In this document: piece by piece, positions 34,920 to 43,385 of the stretch
How positions within the stretch are numbered: position 1 is the stretch's first letter
How the letters are laid out: every line of letters begins with the position of its first letter
From: Pseudomonas umsongensis
Lineage (GTDB): Bacteria; Pseudomonadota; Gammaproteobacteria; Pseudomonadales; Pseudomonadaceae
Direction: 5' to 3'
DNA length: 64,000 nt
NCBI RefSeq assembly: GCF_002236105.1
Contig: NZ_NIWU01000004.1
Coordinates: 186,001-250,000, forward strand
Notes under the pieces: generated by a model
Database searches by the model: none
What the model was told of the DNA's origin: nothing
Seen by the model: the letters and a program-made list of their open reading frames with translations, nothing else
Program-made: the position numbers and the translations under genes

Positions 34920-35066
34920 GTCCGGCGTTCTAACCTCAACAGATACTTTCCTACATTTGTGGCTGATATCCCCCACAAGTCGAATCCATTTCCGCCCGGT
35001 ATTTTTCAAGGCCAAATAACTAGCCTTGCCTGCAAGGCCATTTAAAGCCAATTGATTAAAAACCGA

Positions 35067-36473
35067 ATGGATTCGAATATGTTCAAACCAACTGTCGGGC
35101 CAATCATTGGCCACACCACCACGAACCATGCACGTATATTCTTGCGTGGAGAATCAAGTAAAGACGCCCATGCATTCGCCGGCATTCGCTATCGGCAACT
35201 CGATGACGAGCATTGGTCAAACGGAATTTTCGCTGAACTCGAGAAAGCCCGGGACATGTCCGCCGTCCTGGCTCTCAGCGACCTGGCTGCCGACACCGTG
35301 TATGAATATCAGGCTGGATGGTTCAGCGCGATGCAGCCTGTGTGCTCTGCCGAGGCAATGCAGGAACTGAGCTTGCAATGGCCAGGGCGGATTCATCGCC
35401 TGCGTACCCGCTCGAACCAGGCAGGAAAATCCAGGGCCTATGTCGTGGGTTCTTGTCGCTATCTACGCCTCACCGCAGGCATTGCCGCCGAACCGCATCT
35501 GGGTGACAGGATGTTCGCGACAATCTCAAGACTGGCCGAGCAGGCCGATCCGCCTATCAGCGCTATGCTGATGACCGGCGACCAGATCTATGTCGATGAC
35601 TTGAACCTCATTGCTCCGGACCGCGAGCTCAAGGATATTCTTCTCAAGTATCGCGTGGCTTTTTCCCAGCCAAACATCGCAAAGTTAATGTCCAATCTGC
35701 CGACTTACATGATCCTGGACGATCATGAGATCGAAGACAATTGGCCGGCCAACAGAAACAAGTCCGATGGCTTCCTATATGCCAATGCGATAAACGCCTA
35801 TGAGATCTACCAGGCCAGCCATGGTCCGTCACACCCACTCTGCGCCGATGGCCAAATCAACAGGAAGCTGGACAAATACTGGTACTTGTTCGCCGATGGC
35901 GATATCGAGTGGTTTGTCACCGACAGCCGAACACGGCGCAATCTTGCAGCCAGCGACCGACGCATCCTCGATATCGAGCAGGAGCAGGCCTTGTGCACAT
36001 GGCTGATCAACAGTTCGGCCCGGGTCAAATTCGTGGTCACCAGCGTCATGTTCTACCCCGACAGCAAACGCCCGGACAATGACGCCTGGAAAGGTTTCCC
36101 CGATCAACGACTACGGCTGCTGGAAACCATTCGGGCCCACGCGATCAAGAATGTCTTTATCGTTTCAGGCGACGTCCATGGTTCACTGATCAGCCGCCTG
36201 ACCCACAGCGAGGACCCGGCGTTTGAAGTTCATACCATCGTCTCCTCGCCCCTGTGCAACAGCAAACTGCTGCCCTATGCGCAAGCGTCTACCTTCCTGC
36301 TGGATCAGCCGCTCGCGCGAACCGCTCAAGGCAATTATCGGCACGAATTGACGGGCAAGGTCATCAGCCAGGATAACTTCGCGCATGTGATCGTCGATAC
36401 GGAACAGCTTCACGTGCGATATCACGACCGGGATGGCGGCCTTTTGCAATCGACCGCCATCACGCTGCATTAA
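35067..36473 (+). CDS. PhoD-like metallophosphatase, cytoplasmic form
   Basis: A protein of about 468 residues related to the alkaline phosphatase D (PhoD)/metallophosphatase family. Metal-site motifs are LMTGDQIYVDDLN (near residue 170), YMILDDHEIEDNWPANR (near 215) and VSGDVHGSLISRL (near 365). The N-terminal domain (about 8-95, FKPTVGPIIGHTTTNHARIF) fits the fibronectin-like PhoD N domain. Typical PhoD is exported by Tat, but no signal peptide is present here. The start is uncertain: ATG at 35067, a TTG at 35052 or ATG at 35079, none with a good ribosome site. It is flanked by the aceF terminator and a REP pair, so it is probably a single-gene unit. The substrate is unknown. Confidence 0.82.
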   Translation: MDSNMFKPTVGPIIGHTTTNHARIFLRGESSKDAHAFAGIRYRQLDDEHWSNGIFAELEKARDMSAVLALSDLAADTVYEYQAGWFSAMQPVCSAEAMQELSLQWPGRIHRLRTRSNQAGKSRAYVVGSCRYLRLTAGIAAEPHLGDRMFATISRLAEQADPPISAMLMTGDQIYVDDLNLIAPDRELKDILLKYRVAFSQPNIAKLMSNLPTYMILDDHEIEDNWPANRNKSDGFLYANAINAYEIYQASHGPSHPLCADGQINRKLDKYWYLFADGDIEWFVTDSRTRRNLAASDRRILDIEQEQALCTWLINSSARVKFVVTSVMFYPDSKRPDNDAWKGFPDQRLRLLETIRAHAIKNVFIVSGDVHGSLISRLTHSEDPAFEVHTIVSSPLCNSKLLPYAQASTFLLDQPLARTAQGNYRHELTGKVISQDNFAHVIVDTEQLHVRYHDRDGGLLQSTAITLH

Positions 36474-36482
36474 AAGCAAAAA

Positions 36483-36549
36483 ATCGCAGCCTTCGGCAGC
36501 GCCTACAGGTGTATGCCATTCCCCTGTAGGAGCTGCCGAAGGCTGCGAT
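36483..36549. repeat. REP pair after the PhoD-like gene
   Basis: ATCGCAGCCTTCGGCAGC (36483-36500) and its reverse complement (36532-36549) form an 18-base inverted repeat. ATCTTTTGGG follows, so it may also terminate transcription. The same family occurs at 41185-41220 and 52225-52306. Confidence 0.85.
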
Positions 36550-36736
36550 CTTTTGGGCTAGATACATTCTTTTAGTCTGGTGCTGGAGAAATCTTCACTT
36601 CTGCCGACATATTCTTATAGCACTTGGCCTTCATCTCTCTTGTCAGTCAGTGTCGCAATGATGCAACCTTGCCGCAGGCAACAGTAAAGAGGGCGAGAGC
36701 CCGGCGCGATCAGCAAATTCGAAGCGAGTCCCCTCC

Positions 36737-39430
36737 ATGAAAAGCCAACCCGATGCCGCCAGCCGTATGGTGGCCGAGGTAGTGACGCAGTTGCCTGTGC
36801 CCTCGCGGCTCGGCATGCTGCGTTTCGAACGGCTGAACGAACCAAGCTGGGCACTGCTGTTTCTCGATCCCAATTGCGAACGCCAGTTCGGCCTGCCGGC
36901 CGTGGAATTGTGCGCCCTGGTCGGTTCGCCCTACGCCAGCCTGATGGAGCCGCAAGCACGCTATCAGCTGCATGACGCGATTCAGGCGCAGTTGAGCGAG
37001 AGCACCCACTATCTGATCCGCTACACCCTGCACACCGCCTCGGGCGCGTTGAACCTGCTGGAGCTGGGTGAAGCCTACAAACAACACAATCGACATCTGC
37101 TGCGCGGCTACCTGCTGGTCATCGACGGCCTGTTCGAGGATGACCCACTGCTGCCAGCGCTGGATCTCGAAACCCAGAACTCGCGCCTGCAAATCGCCCT
37201 CGAACTCAATCAGCGCGCCCAGCGGGAACAATTGCAGCATCTGGATCGGGTCCGTGCCCAGCAGGACCTTATCCTGCTGCTGACCCGCCAGCGCTACAGC
37301 AGCAACAATTCCCTGCAGGAAGCCGCCGAACTGATCACCCGTAGCGCCTGTGAGATTTACCAGATCGACTGTGCCAGTCTTTGGCACCTGGAAGGATCGA
37401 TGCTGGCCCCCATCTCGGCCTACCACCGCTCAACCCAGGAATACCTGCTGCCGGCGCCGATCGACGCCAGCGGTTTCCCCGATTACCTCGACGCCCTGCA
37501 TACCGGTCGCGCCATCGACGCCCACAACGCCATGCGCGACCCGCGCACCCGGGAAATCGCCGAAAGCCTGCGCTCGCGTGATGTCAACGCGATGCTCGAT
37601 GCCAGCATTCGAGTCGACGGCCAGGTGGTCGGCGTGTTGTGCCTGGAGCAAACCGGCGCGACCCGCGCCTGGCAGCAGGACGAAATCGCCTTCGCTGGCG
37701 AGCTGGCGGATCAGTTCGCCCAGGTCATCAGTAATCACAATCGACGCACCGCCACCAGCGCCCTGCATCTGTTCCAGCGTGCGGTCGAGCAAAGCGCCAA
37801 CGCCTTTTTGCTGGTCAATTGCGATGGCATCGTCGAGTACGTCAACCCAAGCTTCACGGCGATCACCCAGTACACCACCGAAGAAGTCCACGGCCAGCGC
37901 CTGGCGCAACTGCCGGCACTGGAGAACCTCAGTGAACTGCTGTTCGACGCGCCCTCGGCGCTGGCCATGAGCAACAGTTGGCAGGGGGAATTCAAGAGTC
38001 GGCGCAAAAACCTCGAACCCTATTGGGGTCAGTTGTCGATATCCAAGGTCTATGGCGACAACCGCGAGTTGACCCATTACATCGGTATCTACGAAGACAT
38101 CACACAGACCAAGCTCGCCCAGCAACGCATCGAGCGCCTGGCCTACACCGATAACCTGACCAACCTCGGCAACCGCCCGGCTTTCATCCGCAACCTCGAT
38201 GAACGCTTCGCCCGCGACAGCGACGCGCCTATCAGCCTGCTACTGGTGGACATCGACAACTTCAAGCGGATCAACGACAGCCTCGGCCACCAGACCGGCG
38301 ACAAGCTGCTGATCAGCCTGGCCCGGCGCCTGCGCAACAGCCTCAACCCGGGCGGCAGCCTGGCGCGGTTTGCCAGCAACGAGTTCGCGGTCTTGCTCGA
38401 CAACACTGGCCTTGAACTCGGGCAGCAGGTCGCCAACCAATTGCTCACGACCCTCGACAAACCGATGTTCGTCGACAACCAGCTGATCAGCGTGACCGGC
38501 TCGGTTGGCCTGGCTTGCGCGCCCCTGCATGGGCGAGACCCGCAGACCCTGATGCGTAACGCCGGCCTGGCCCTGCACAAGGCCAAGGCCAACGGCAAAC
38601 ATCAGGTGCAGGTTTTCACCGAGGCCCTGAACGCCGAAGCCAGCTACAAGTTGTTCGTCGAGAACAACCTGCGCCGCGCCCTGACCCAGAACGAACTGGA
38701 CGTGTTCTACCAACCCAAGCTCTGCCTGCGCAGCGGTCGCCTGCTGGGGATGGAGGCGCTGTTGCGCTGGAACCACCCGGAAAAGGGCATGATCCGCCCG
38801 GACCAGTTCATCAGTGTTGCCGAAGAAACCGGCCTGATCATTCCGATCGGCAAATGGATCGCCCGCCAGGCCTGCCGCATGAGCAAAGCGCTGAGCGCCG
38901 CCGGCCTGGGCAACCTGCAGGTAGCGATCAACCTGTCACCCAAGCAGTTCTCCGACCCGGACCTGGTAGCATCCATCGCCAACATCCTCAAGGAGGAAGC
39001 GCTGCCGGCGAGCTTGCTGGAGCTGGAACTGACCGAAGGTTTGCTTCTGGAAGCCACCGAAGACACTCGCCTGCAACTCGACCAGCTCAAGCGCCTGGGC
39101 CTGACCCTTGCCATGGACGACTTCGGCACCGGTTACTCGTCGCTCAGTTACTTGAAAAAATTCCCCATCGATATCATCAAGATCGATCGAAGCTTCATTC
39201 ACGAAATCCCGGATAACCAGGACGACATGGAAATCACCTCCGCGGTGATCGCCATGGCCCACAACCTTAAACTCAAGGTCGTGGCCGAAGGCATCGAGAC
39301 CGCCGAGCAGTTGGCTTTCCTGCGTCGCCACCGTTGCGACGTCGGCCAGGGCTACCTGTTCGACCAACCGATCCCGGGCCTCGACCTGATCGACAAGCTC
39401 AAACGCTATCCGCGCGGCCCGATTGCCTGA
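36737..39430 (+). CDS. dipA: c-di-GMP phosphodiesterase with PAS-GAF-PAS-GGDEF-EAL domains (DipA)
   Basis: A soluble 897-residue protein. A PAS-like domain (about 20-130), a GAF domain (about 190-335), a PAS domain (about 345-455), a GGDEF domain (about 470-630) and an EAL domain (about 640-885) can be recognised. The GGDEF signature is degenerate, ASNEF at 546-550, so cyclase activity is unlikely; the EAL domain keeps MEALLRW and DDFGTGYSSL, so it should hydrolyse c-di-GMP. In P. aeruginosa the syntenic PA5017 is DipA, required for biofilm dispersion. It lies just before msrA. Upstream ribosome site is poor, which may mean low translation. Confidence 0.92.
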   Translation: MKSQPDAASRMVAEVVTQLPVPSRLGMLRFERLNEPSWALLFLDPNCERQFGLPAVELCALVGSPYASLMEPQARYQLHDAIQAQLSESTHYLIRYTLHTASGALNLLELGEAYKQHNRHLLRGYLLVIDGLFEDDPLLPALDLETQNSRLQIALELNQRAQREQLQHLDRVRAQQDLILLLTRQRYSSNNSLQEAAELITRSACEIYQIDCASLWHLEGSMLAPISAYHRSTQEYLLPAPIDASGFPDYLDALHTGRAIDAHNAMRDPRTREIAESLRSRDVNAMLDASIRVDGQVVGVLCLEQTGATRAWQQDEIAFAGELADQFAQVISNHNRRTATSALHLFQRAVEQSANAFLLVNCDGIVEYVNPSFTAITQYTTEEVHGQRLAQLPALENLSELLFDAPSALAMSNSWQGEFKSRRKNLEPYWGQLSISKVYGDNRELTHYIGIYEDITQTKLAQQRIERLAYTDNLTNLGNRPAFIRNLDERFARDSDAPISLLLVDIDNFKRINDSLGHQTGDKLLISLARRLRNSLNPGGSLARFASNEFAVLLDNTGLELGQQVANQLLTTLDKPMFVDNQLISVTGSVGLACAPLHGRDPQTLMRNAGLALHKAKANGKHQVQVFTEALNAEASYKLFVENNLRRALTQNELDVFYQPKLCLRSGRLLGMEALLRWNHPEKGMIRPDQFISVAEETGLIIPIGKWIARQACRMSKALSAAGLGNLQVAINLSPKQFSDPDLVASIANILKEEALPASLLELELTEGLLLEATEDTRLQLDQLKRLGLTLAMDDFGTGYSSLSYLKKFPIDIIKIDRSFIHEIPDNQDDMEITSAVIAMAHNLKLKVVAEGIETAEQLAFLRRHRCDVGQGYLFDQPIPGLDLIDKLKRYPRGPIA

Positions 39431-39492
39431 CATCGCGTCAACACTCGGGCAAACTGCATTTCTGATTATTCCAACGACTGAGAGGACTGACG

Positions 39493-40140
39493 ATGGTTCT
39501 GCGCTCGGAAATTCTGGTGAACAAAAACGTGCTCCCAACAAAAGAACAAGCTCTGCCTGGCCGCGAAACCCCCATGACCGTGCCGGAAAAACACTTCGTC
39601 CACGACGCCCCGCTACTGGGTCCATTCGCGATGGATGTGGATTTCGCGATCTTCGGCCTTGGCTGCTTCTGGGGCGCGGAACGCAAGTTCTGGCAGCGTG
39701 AAGGCGTGGTCAGTACGGCCGTGGGTTACGCTGGCGGCTTCACCCCGAACCCGACTTACGAAGAAGTCTGCTCCGGCTTGACCGGCCATAGCGAAGTCGT
39801 GCTGGTGGTCTACGAGCCGGCGAAAGTCAGCTACGAAGCGCTGCTGAAGATGTTCTGGGAACTGCACAACCCGACCCAGGGCATGCGCCAGGGCAACGAC
39901 CTCGGCACCCAGTATCGCTCGGTGATCTACGCCACCAACCCGACCCAACTGGAAGCCGCGAAAAAAAGCGCACAGGTGTTCCAGGTCGAACTGACCAAGG
40001 CCGGCAAGGGCATCATCACCACCGAAATCGACGAAGCGCCGACGTTCTATTTCGCCGAGGCGTACCACCAACAGTACCTGGCGAAAAACCCTGAAGGCTA
40101 TTGCGGCATTGGCGGCACCGGCGTGACCTGCCCGATCTGA
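39493..40140 (+). CDS. msrA: peptide methionine sulfoxide reductase A
   Basis: MsrA reduces the S form of methionine sulfoxide in proteins using thioredoxin. The 215-residue product has the active-site GCFWGAERKFW with Cys58, VVSTAVGYAGG, and the C-terminal EGYCGIGGTG with the recycling Cys. The N-terminal extension of about 45 residues is usual in Pseudomonas. AGAGGACTG precedes the ATG. It follows dipA by 62 bases, the same order as in PAO1, and is followed by a palindromic repeat cluster. Confidence 0.95.
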   Translation: MVLRSEILVNKNVLPTKEQALPGRETPMTVPEKHFVHDAPLLGPFAMDVDFAIFGLGCFWGAERKFWQREGVVSTAVGYAGGFTPNPTYEEVCSGLTGHSEVVLVVYEPAKVSYEALLKMFWELHNPTQGMRQGNDLGTQYRSVIYATNPTQLEAAKKSAQVFQVELTKAGKGIITTEIDEAPTFYFAEAYHQQYLAKNPEGYCGIGGTGVTCPI

Positions 40141-40149
40141 CCACTGACC

Positions 40150-40260
40150 GATCGTTCCCACGCTCTGCGTGGGAATGCCTCAACGGAAGCTCCGCGTTCG
40201 GCTCTGGAGGGGACGCGGAGCGTCCCGGGCTGCATTCCCACGCTGAGCGTGGGAACGATC
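40150..40260. repeat. composite palindromic repeat between msrA and rlmJ
   Basis: The outer arms GATCGTTCCCACGCTC (40150 onward) and GAGCGTGGGAACGATC (ending 40260) make the whole 111-base element an inverted repeat; each arm is itself a small palindrome (TTCCCACGCTCTGCGTGGGAA). The centre holds GACGCGGAGCGTC. It belongs to the same family as the repeat at 5490-5580 and separates two convergent genes. Confidence 0.85.
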
Positions 40261-40266
40261 ATCGCC

Positions 40267-41103
40267 TCATTCGGCGATCAACCAATCCATCCGCCACCCG
40301 CCCTGGGTCTGCCCAAGCTTCTCGGACAACCACGGCAGCAACTCACGCAACTCTTCCTCCAGCCCCCACGGCGGATTGGCAATGGCCAAGCCGGAGCCGT
40401 TCAGGCTGTCAGGCGTATCCAGCGGATGCACCAGCAACTCCACCCGCAACAACTTCGGCGCACCGGTACCGGCCAGGTCCTGATAGAACCGGCGCAGCGC
40501 GCGCTGATCCTTCACCGGGTACCAGATCGCCGCTACAGTCTGGCGCATCCGCCCGACCGCCTCTTTCAAGGCCGCGGCGCAGCGCTGCATCTCATCCAGT
40601 TTTTCGAAGGGCGGATCGATCAACATCACCGCACGCTTCTCCGGCACCGGCAGCAACGCCCGCGGCACATGCCAGCCTTCACCAAGATGCACCTTGACCC
40701 TACGATCGCCGGCCATGTTGTCCTTGAGCAGCAGGCCGTCTTCAGGGTGTTTCTCGTTGAGCAACACGCGATCCTGAGGGCGAGTCAAACGACGCGCCAA
40801 CTCCGGCGACCCCGGGTAATAGCGCAACTGGCCATCCGGGTTCATCTCGTGCAGCACCTGCATGTAATCAGCGGTCAGGATCGGCAGATCCGGCTGATCC
40901 CACAAACGCGCGATGCCTTCCAGATACTCACCGGTCCGGCTGGCCTGATCGCCCTGGAGGTCGTACAGGCCAATGCCGGCGTGCGTATCGAGATAGGCAA
41001 ACGGCTGCTCCTTGCGCGACATCAGGGCGATGAGGCGGGTCAAGGTCAGGTGTTTGAACACATCGGCGTGATTGCCGGCATGGAAGGCGTGGCGATAATT
41101 CAT
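40267..41103 (-). CDS. rlmJ: 23S rRNA (adenine(2030)-N6)-methyltransferase
   Basis: RlmJ methylates A2030 of 23S rRNA. The 278-residue protein opens with MNYRHAFHAGNHADVFKH, the family N-terminus, then FAYLDTHAGIGLYDL (SAM-binding motif I, about residues 36-50) and VMLIDPPFEK (motif IV, about 155-165). I chose the ATG at 41101-41103 over one eight codons upstream because it matches the conserved start. It is convergent with msrA. It is not one of the genes normally listed in stress operons and is probably transcribed alone. Confidence 0.94.
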   Translation of the reverse strand: MNYRHAFHAGNHADVFKHLTLTRLIALMSRKEQPFAYLDTHAGIGLYDLQGDQASRTGEYLEGIARLWDQPDLPILTADYMQVLHEMNPDGQLRYYPGSPELARRLTRPQDRVLLNEKHPEDGLLLKDNMAGDRRVKVHLGEGWHVPRALLPVPEKRAVMLIDPPFEKLDEMQRCAAALKEAVGRMRQTVAAIWYPVKDQRALRRFYQDLAGTGAPKLLRVELLVHPLDTPDSLNGSGLAIANPPWGLEEELRELLPWLSEKLGQTQGGWRMDWLIAE

Positions 41104-41440
41104 GGTTGCTCCTGCGAAGGCCGGCAAGTTTACCTTTTACTGGGCGGCAAGTCAGGAGCTCGCGGCTGAGTGGCGAACCCAGCCCTGTAGGAGCCGCCGA
41201 AGGCTGCGATCTTTTGATCTTGACCTTGTGGCATTACCTACCCCTGCTGAAGGCCGACCCCGTAACCAGTGCCCAACCACATCCAGCACATCGCATCCAT
41301 CGCGCAACGCAATGGCGCAGAGCAAGGCAAGGAAGAAATGGACCTGCCATTAGCCTTCTGCCCACCCCCAAAAAAAACGGCCCGCCTCCTGTAGGAGACG
41401 GGCCGTTTTTGCGAAAGGTTAGAGCCTCAGCTCATCCCCA
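41104..41440. other. rlmJ-putP gap, 337 bases
   Basis: Contains a single REP half (CCTGTAGGAGCCGCCGAAGG at about 41183) with no inverted partner, the putP terminator at 41373-41410, and no convincing gene. Possible frames here lack a ribosome site and overlap putP on the other strand. Confidence 0.6.
41373..41410 (-). terminator. intrinsic terminator of putP
   Basis: The arms AAAAACGGCCCG (41373-41384) and CGGGCCGTTTTT (41399-41410) flank a further CTCCT/AGGAG stem, making a long hairpin with A and T tails on both sides. It lies 31 bases beyond the putP stop and would work in both directions. Confidence 0.9.
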
Positions 41441-42925
41441 TCACTTGTTCAGACGGAAATCCGCCTCAGCCGCAGCAAAGCGCTGCAGCATGCCAGCAGT
41501 CGGCGTGCCCAGCTTGCTGACGATGTAGATCGCCAGGCTGGCGAAGATGAAACCAGGGATGATTTCGTACAGACCCAGCAGTTCGAAGTGCTTCCAGACG
41601 ATCACGGTGATCGCGCCGACCAGGATGCCAGCCAGTGCGCCGTTGCGGGTCATGTCTTTCCAGATCACGGAGATCAGCACGACCGGACCGAATGCGGCAC
41701 CGAAACCTGCCCAGGCGTAGCTCACCAGGCCCAGTACACGGTTTTCCGGGTTGGCCGCCATGGCGATGGCGATCAGGGCAACCAGCAGCACCATGGCGCG
41801 GCCGACCCAGACCAGTTCAACCTGGGAAGCGGATTTGCGCAGGAAGGTCTTGTAGAAGTCTTCGGTCAGGGCGCTCGAGCACACCAGCAACTGGCAGCTC
41901 AGGGTGCTCATGACGGCAGCCAGGATGGCCGACAGCAGAACGCCGGCAACCCATGGGTTGAAGAGGATTTTGGCCAGCTCGATGAACACACGCTCATGGT
42001 TTTCACTGACCGGCATGGCCACGGCCGGGTTGGCCGAGAAGTAGGCGATACCGAAGAAACCGACAGCCACGGTGCCGCCCAGGCACAGGATCATCCAGGC
42101 CATGGAGATGCGACGGGCCTTGGCGATCGACTTCACCGAATCGGCCGCCATGAAACGCGCCAGGATGTGCGGCTGGCCGAAGTAGCCCAGGCCCCAGCCC
42201 ATCAGCGAGATGATGCCGATGAAGGTGGTATTTTTCAGCATGTCGAAGTTGCTTGGATCTTGCGCTTCGATGGCCAGGAACGTGGTGTCGACGCCGCCGG
42301 TGGCCAGCAGCACGATGATCGGCGTCAGCAACAGGGCGAAGATCATCAGCGTGGCTTGCACGGTGTCAGTCCAGCTGACCGCCAGGAAACCACCGACGAA
42401 GGTGTAGGCAATCGTCGCCGCAGCACCGGCCCACAGCGCAGTCTCGTAGGACATGCCGAAGGTGCTTTCGAACAGACGAGCGCCAGCCACGATGCCGGAA
42501 GCGCAATAGATCGTGAAGAACACCAAGATTACGACGGCGGAAATGATCCGCAGCAGGCCGCTTTTATCTTCGAAACGGCTGGAGAAGTAGTCCGGCAGGG
42601 TCAGCGCATCGCCATTGTGCTCGGTCTGCACGCGCAGACGGCCGGCGACGAACAGCCAGTTCAGGTAAGCCCCGATGATCAGGCCGATGGCGATCCAGCT
42701 CTCGGACAGACCGGACATGTAGATGGCGCCCGGCAGGCCCATCAACAACCAGCCGCTCATGTCGGATGCACCGGCGGACAACGCGGTCACGACACTGCCC
42801 AGGCTACGGCCGCCCAGGATGTAGTCGGAAAGGTTGTTGGTGGAGCGATAGGCCATGAAGCCGATCAGCACCATTGCTGCGATGTAGATCACGAACGTGA
42901 TCAGGGTTGGATTGCTTACGCTCAT
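41441..42925 (-). CDS. putP: sodium/proline symporter
   Basis: PutP imports proline with sodium. The 494-residue protein has about 13 membrane helices of the SSS family. Signatures are NLSDYILGGRSLG near residue 30, ASDMSGWLLMGLPGA near 55 (sodium-site region), VGGFLAVSWTDTVQA near 190 and AALSTLSCQLLVCSSAL near 340. The frame extends 31 codons upstream, but MSVSNPTLITFVIYIAAM at 42923-42925 is the usual start. It is divergent from putA across 460 bases that carry PutA operator sites, so both genes are under PutA control. Confidence 0.95.
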   Translation of the reverse strand: MSVSNPTLITFVIYIAAMVLIGFMAYRSTNNLSDYILGGRSLGSVVTALSAGASDMSGWLLMGLPGAIYMSGLSESWIAIGLIIGAYLNWLFVAGRLRVQTEHNGDALTLPDYFSSRFEDKSGLLRIISAVVILVFFTIYCASGIVAGARLFESTFGMSYETALWAGAAATIAYTFVGGFLAVSWTDTVQATLMIFALLLTPIIVLLATGGVDTTFLAIEAQDPSNFDMLKNTTFIGIISLMGWGLGYFGQPHILARFMAADSVKSIAKARRISMAWMILCLGGTVAVGFFGIAYFSANPAVAMPVSENHERVFIELAKILFNPWVAGVLLSAILAAVMSTLSCQLLVCSSALTEDFYKTFLRKSASQVELVWVGRAMVLLVALIAIAMAANPENRVLGLVSYAWAGFGAAFGPVVLISVIWKDMTRNGALAGILVGAITVIVWKHFELLGLYEIIPGFIFASLAIYIVSKLGTPTAGMLQRFAAAEADFRLNK

Positions 42926-43385
42926 TGAGTGATGCCCTGGCTTTGTTTTTATGTAGCGGCGGCTGGTGAAGCGCTGGCAAACGGTGACGATTGACAGACG
43001 ATCCGGGATCCCGCGCATTTATGACCGATGTTTCCCCAGGAAAGCCATCGGCCGGCACACCGGTCTTGCGACTGGTTGCACCTTGGGCGCGAATGCTATG
43101 CAACAAAGCAAATAAGGTGCAACCCATTTCTGGGGAATAAGTTGCACCTAGTCGGAAATTTATATCAAACCAGGGTTTTTGCTCCTTTTCGGAGCAAGAA
43201 TGATCGTCTATCCATCCAAAAAGCACCAAGGCAACGCGGTAATGGCGCAGTGGAATTTTTTTCCTGACGAACTGCCGTTTATTCCCGTAAAAAAAGGGTT
43301 GCACCCGGTTGCACCTCATTCATCACACGGCTAATCTTTGCGCCAGCTGATGCCACGCAGTCGTGGCAAACATGAGGATAAAAAC
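42926..43385. promoter_or_regulatory. putP-putA control region with six PutA operator sites
   Basis: This 460-base gap contains six copies of GTTGCA, the hexamer recognised by the PutA ribbon-helix-helix domain in E. coli: at 43075-43080, 43141-43146, 43298-43303 and 43308-43313 on the plus strand, and 43099-43104 and 43118-43123 on the minus strand. Several extend to GGTTGCACC. The last two are 10 bases apart. A perfect hairpin TTGCTCC/GGAGCAA lies at 43179-43197. No gene was seen here. Confidence 0.85.

Noticed and set aside
41106..41528. 140-codon plus-strand frame between rlmJ and putP
   Set aside because: Overlaps the putP terminator and the end of putP; no ribosome site and no recognisable motif.
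43179..43197. hairpin TTGCTCC/GGAGCAA between putP and putA as a terminator
   Set aside because: No T run follows on either strand and no gene ends nearby, so it is more likely an operator or chance palindrome.
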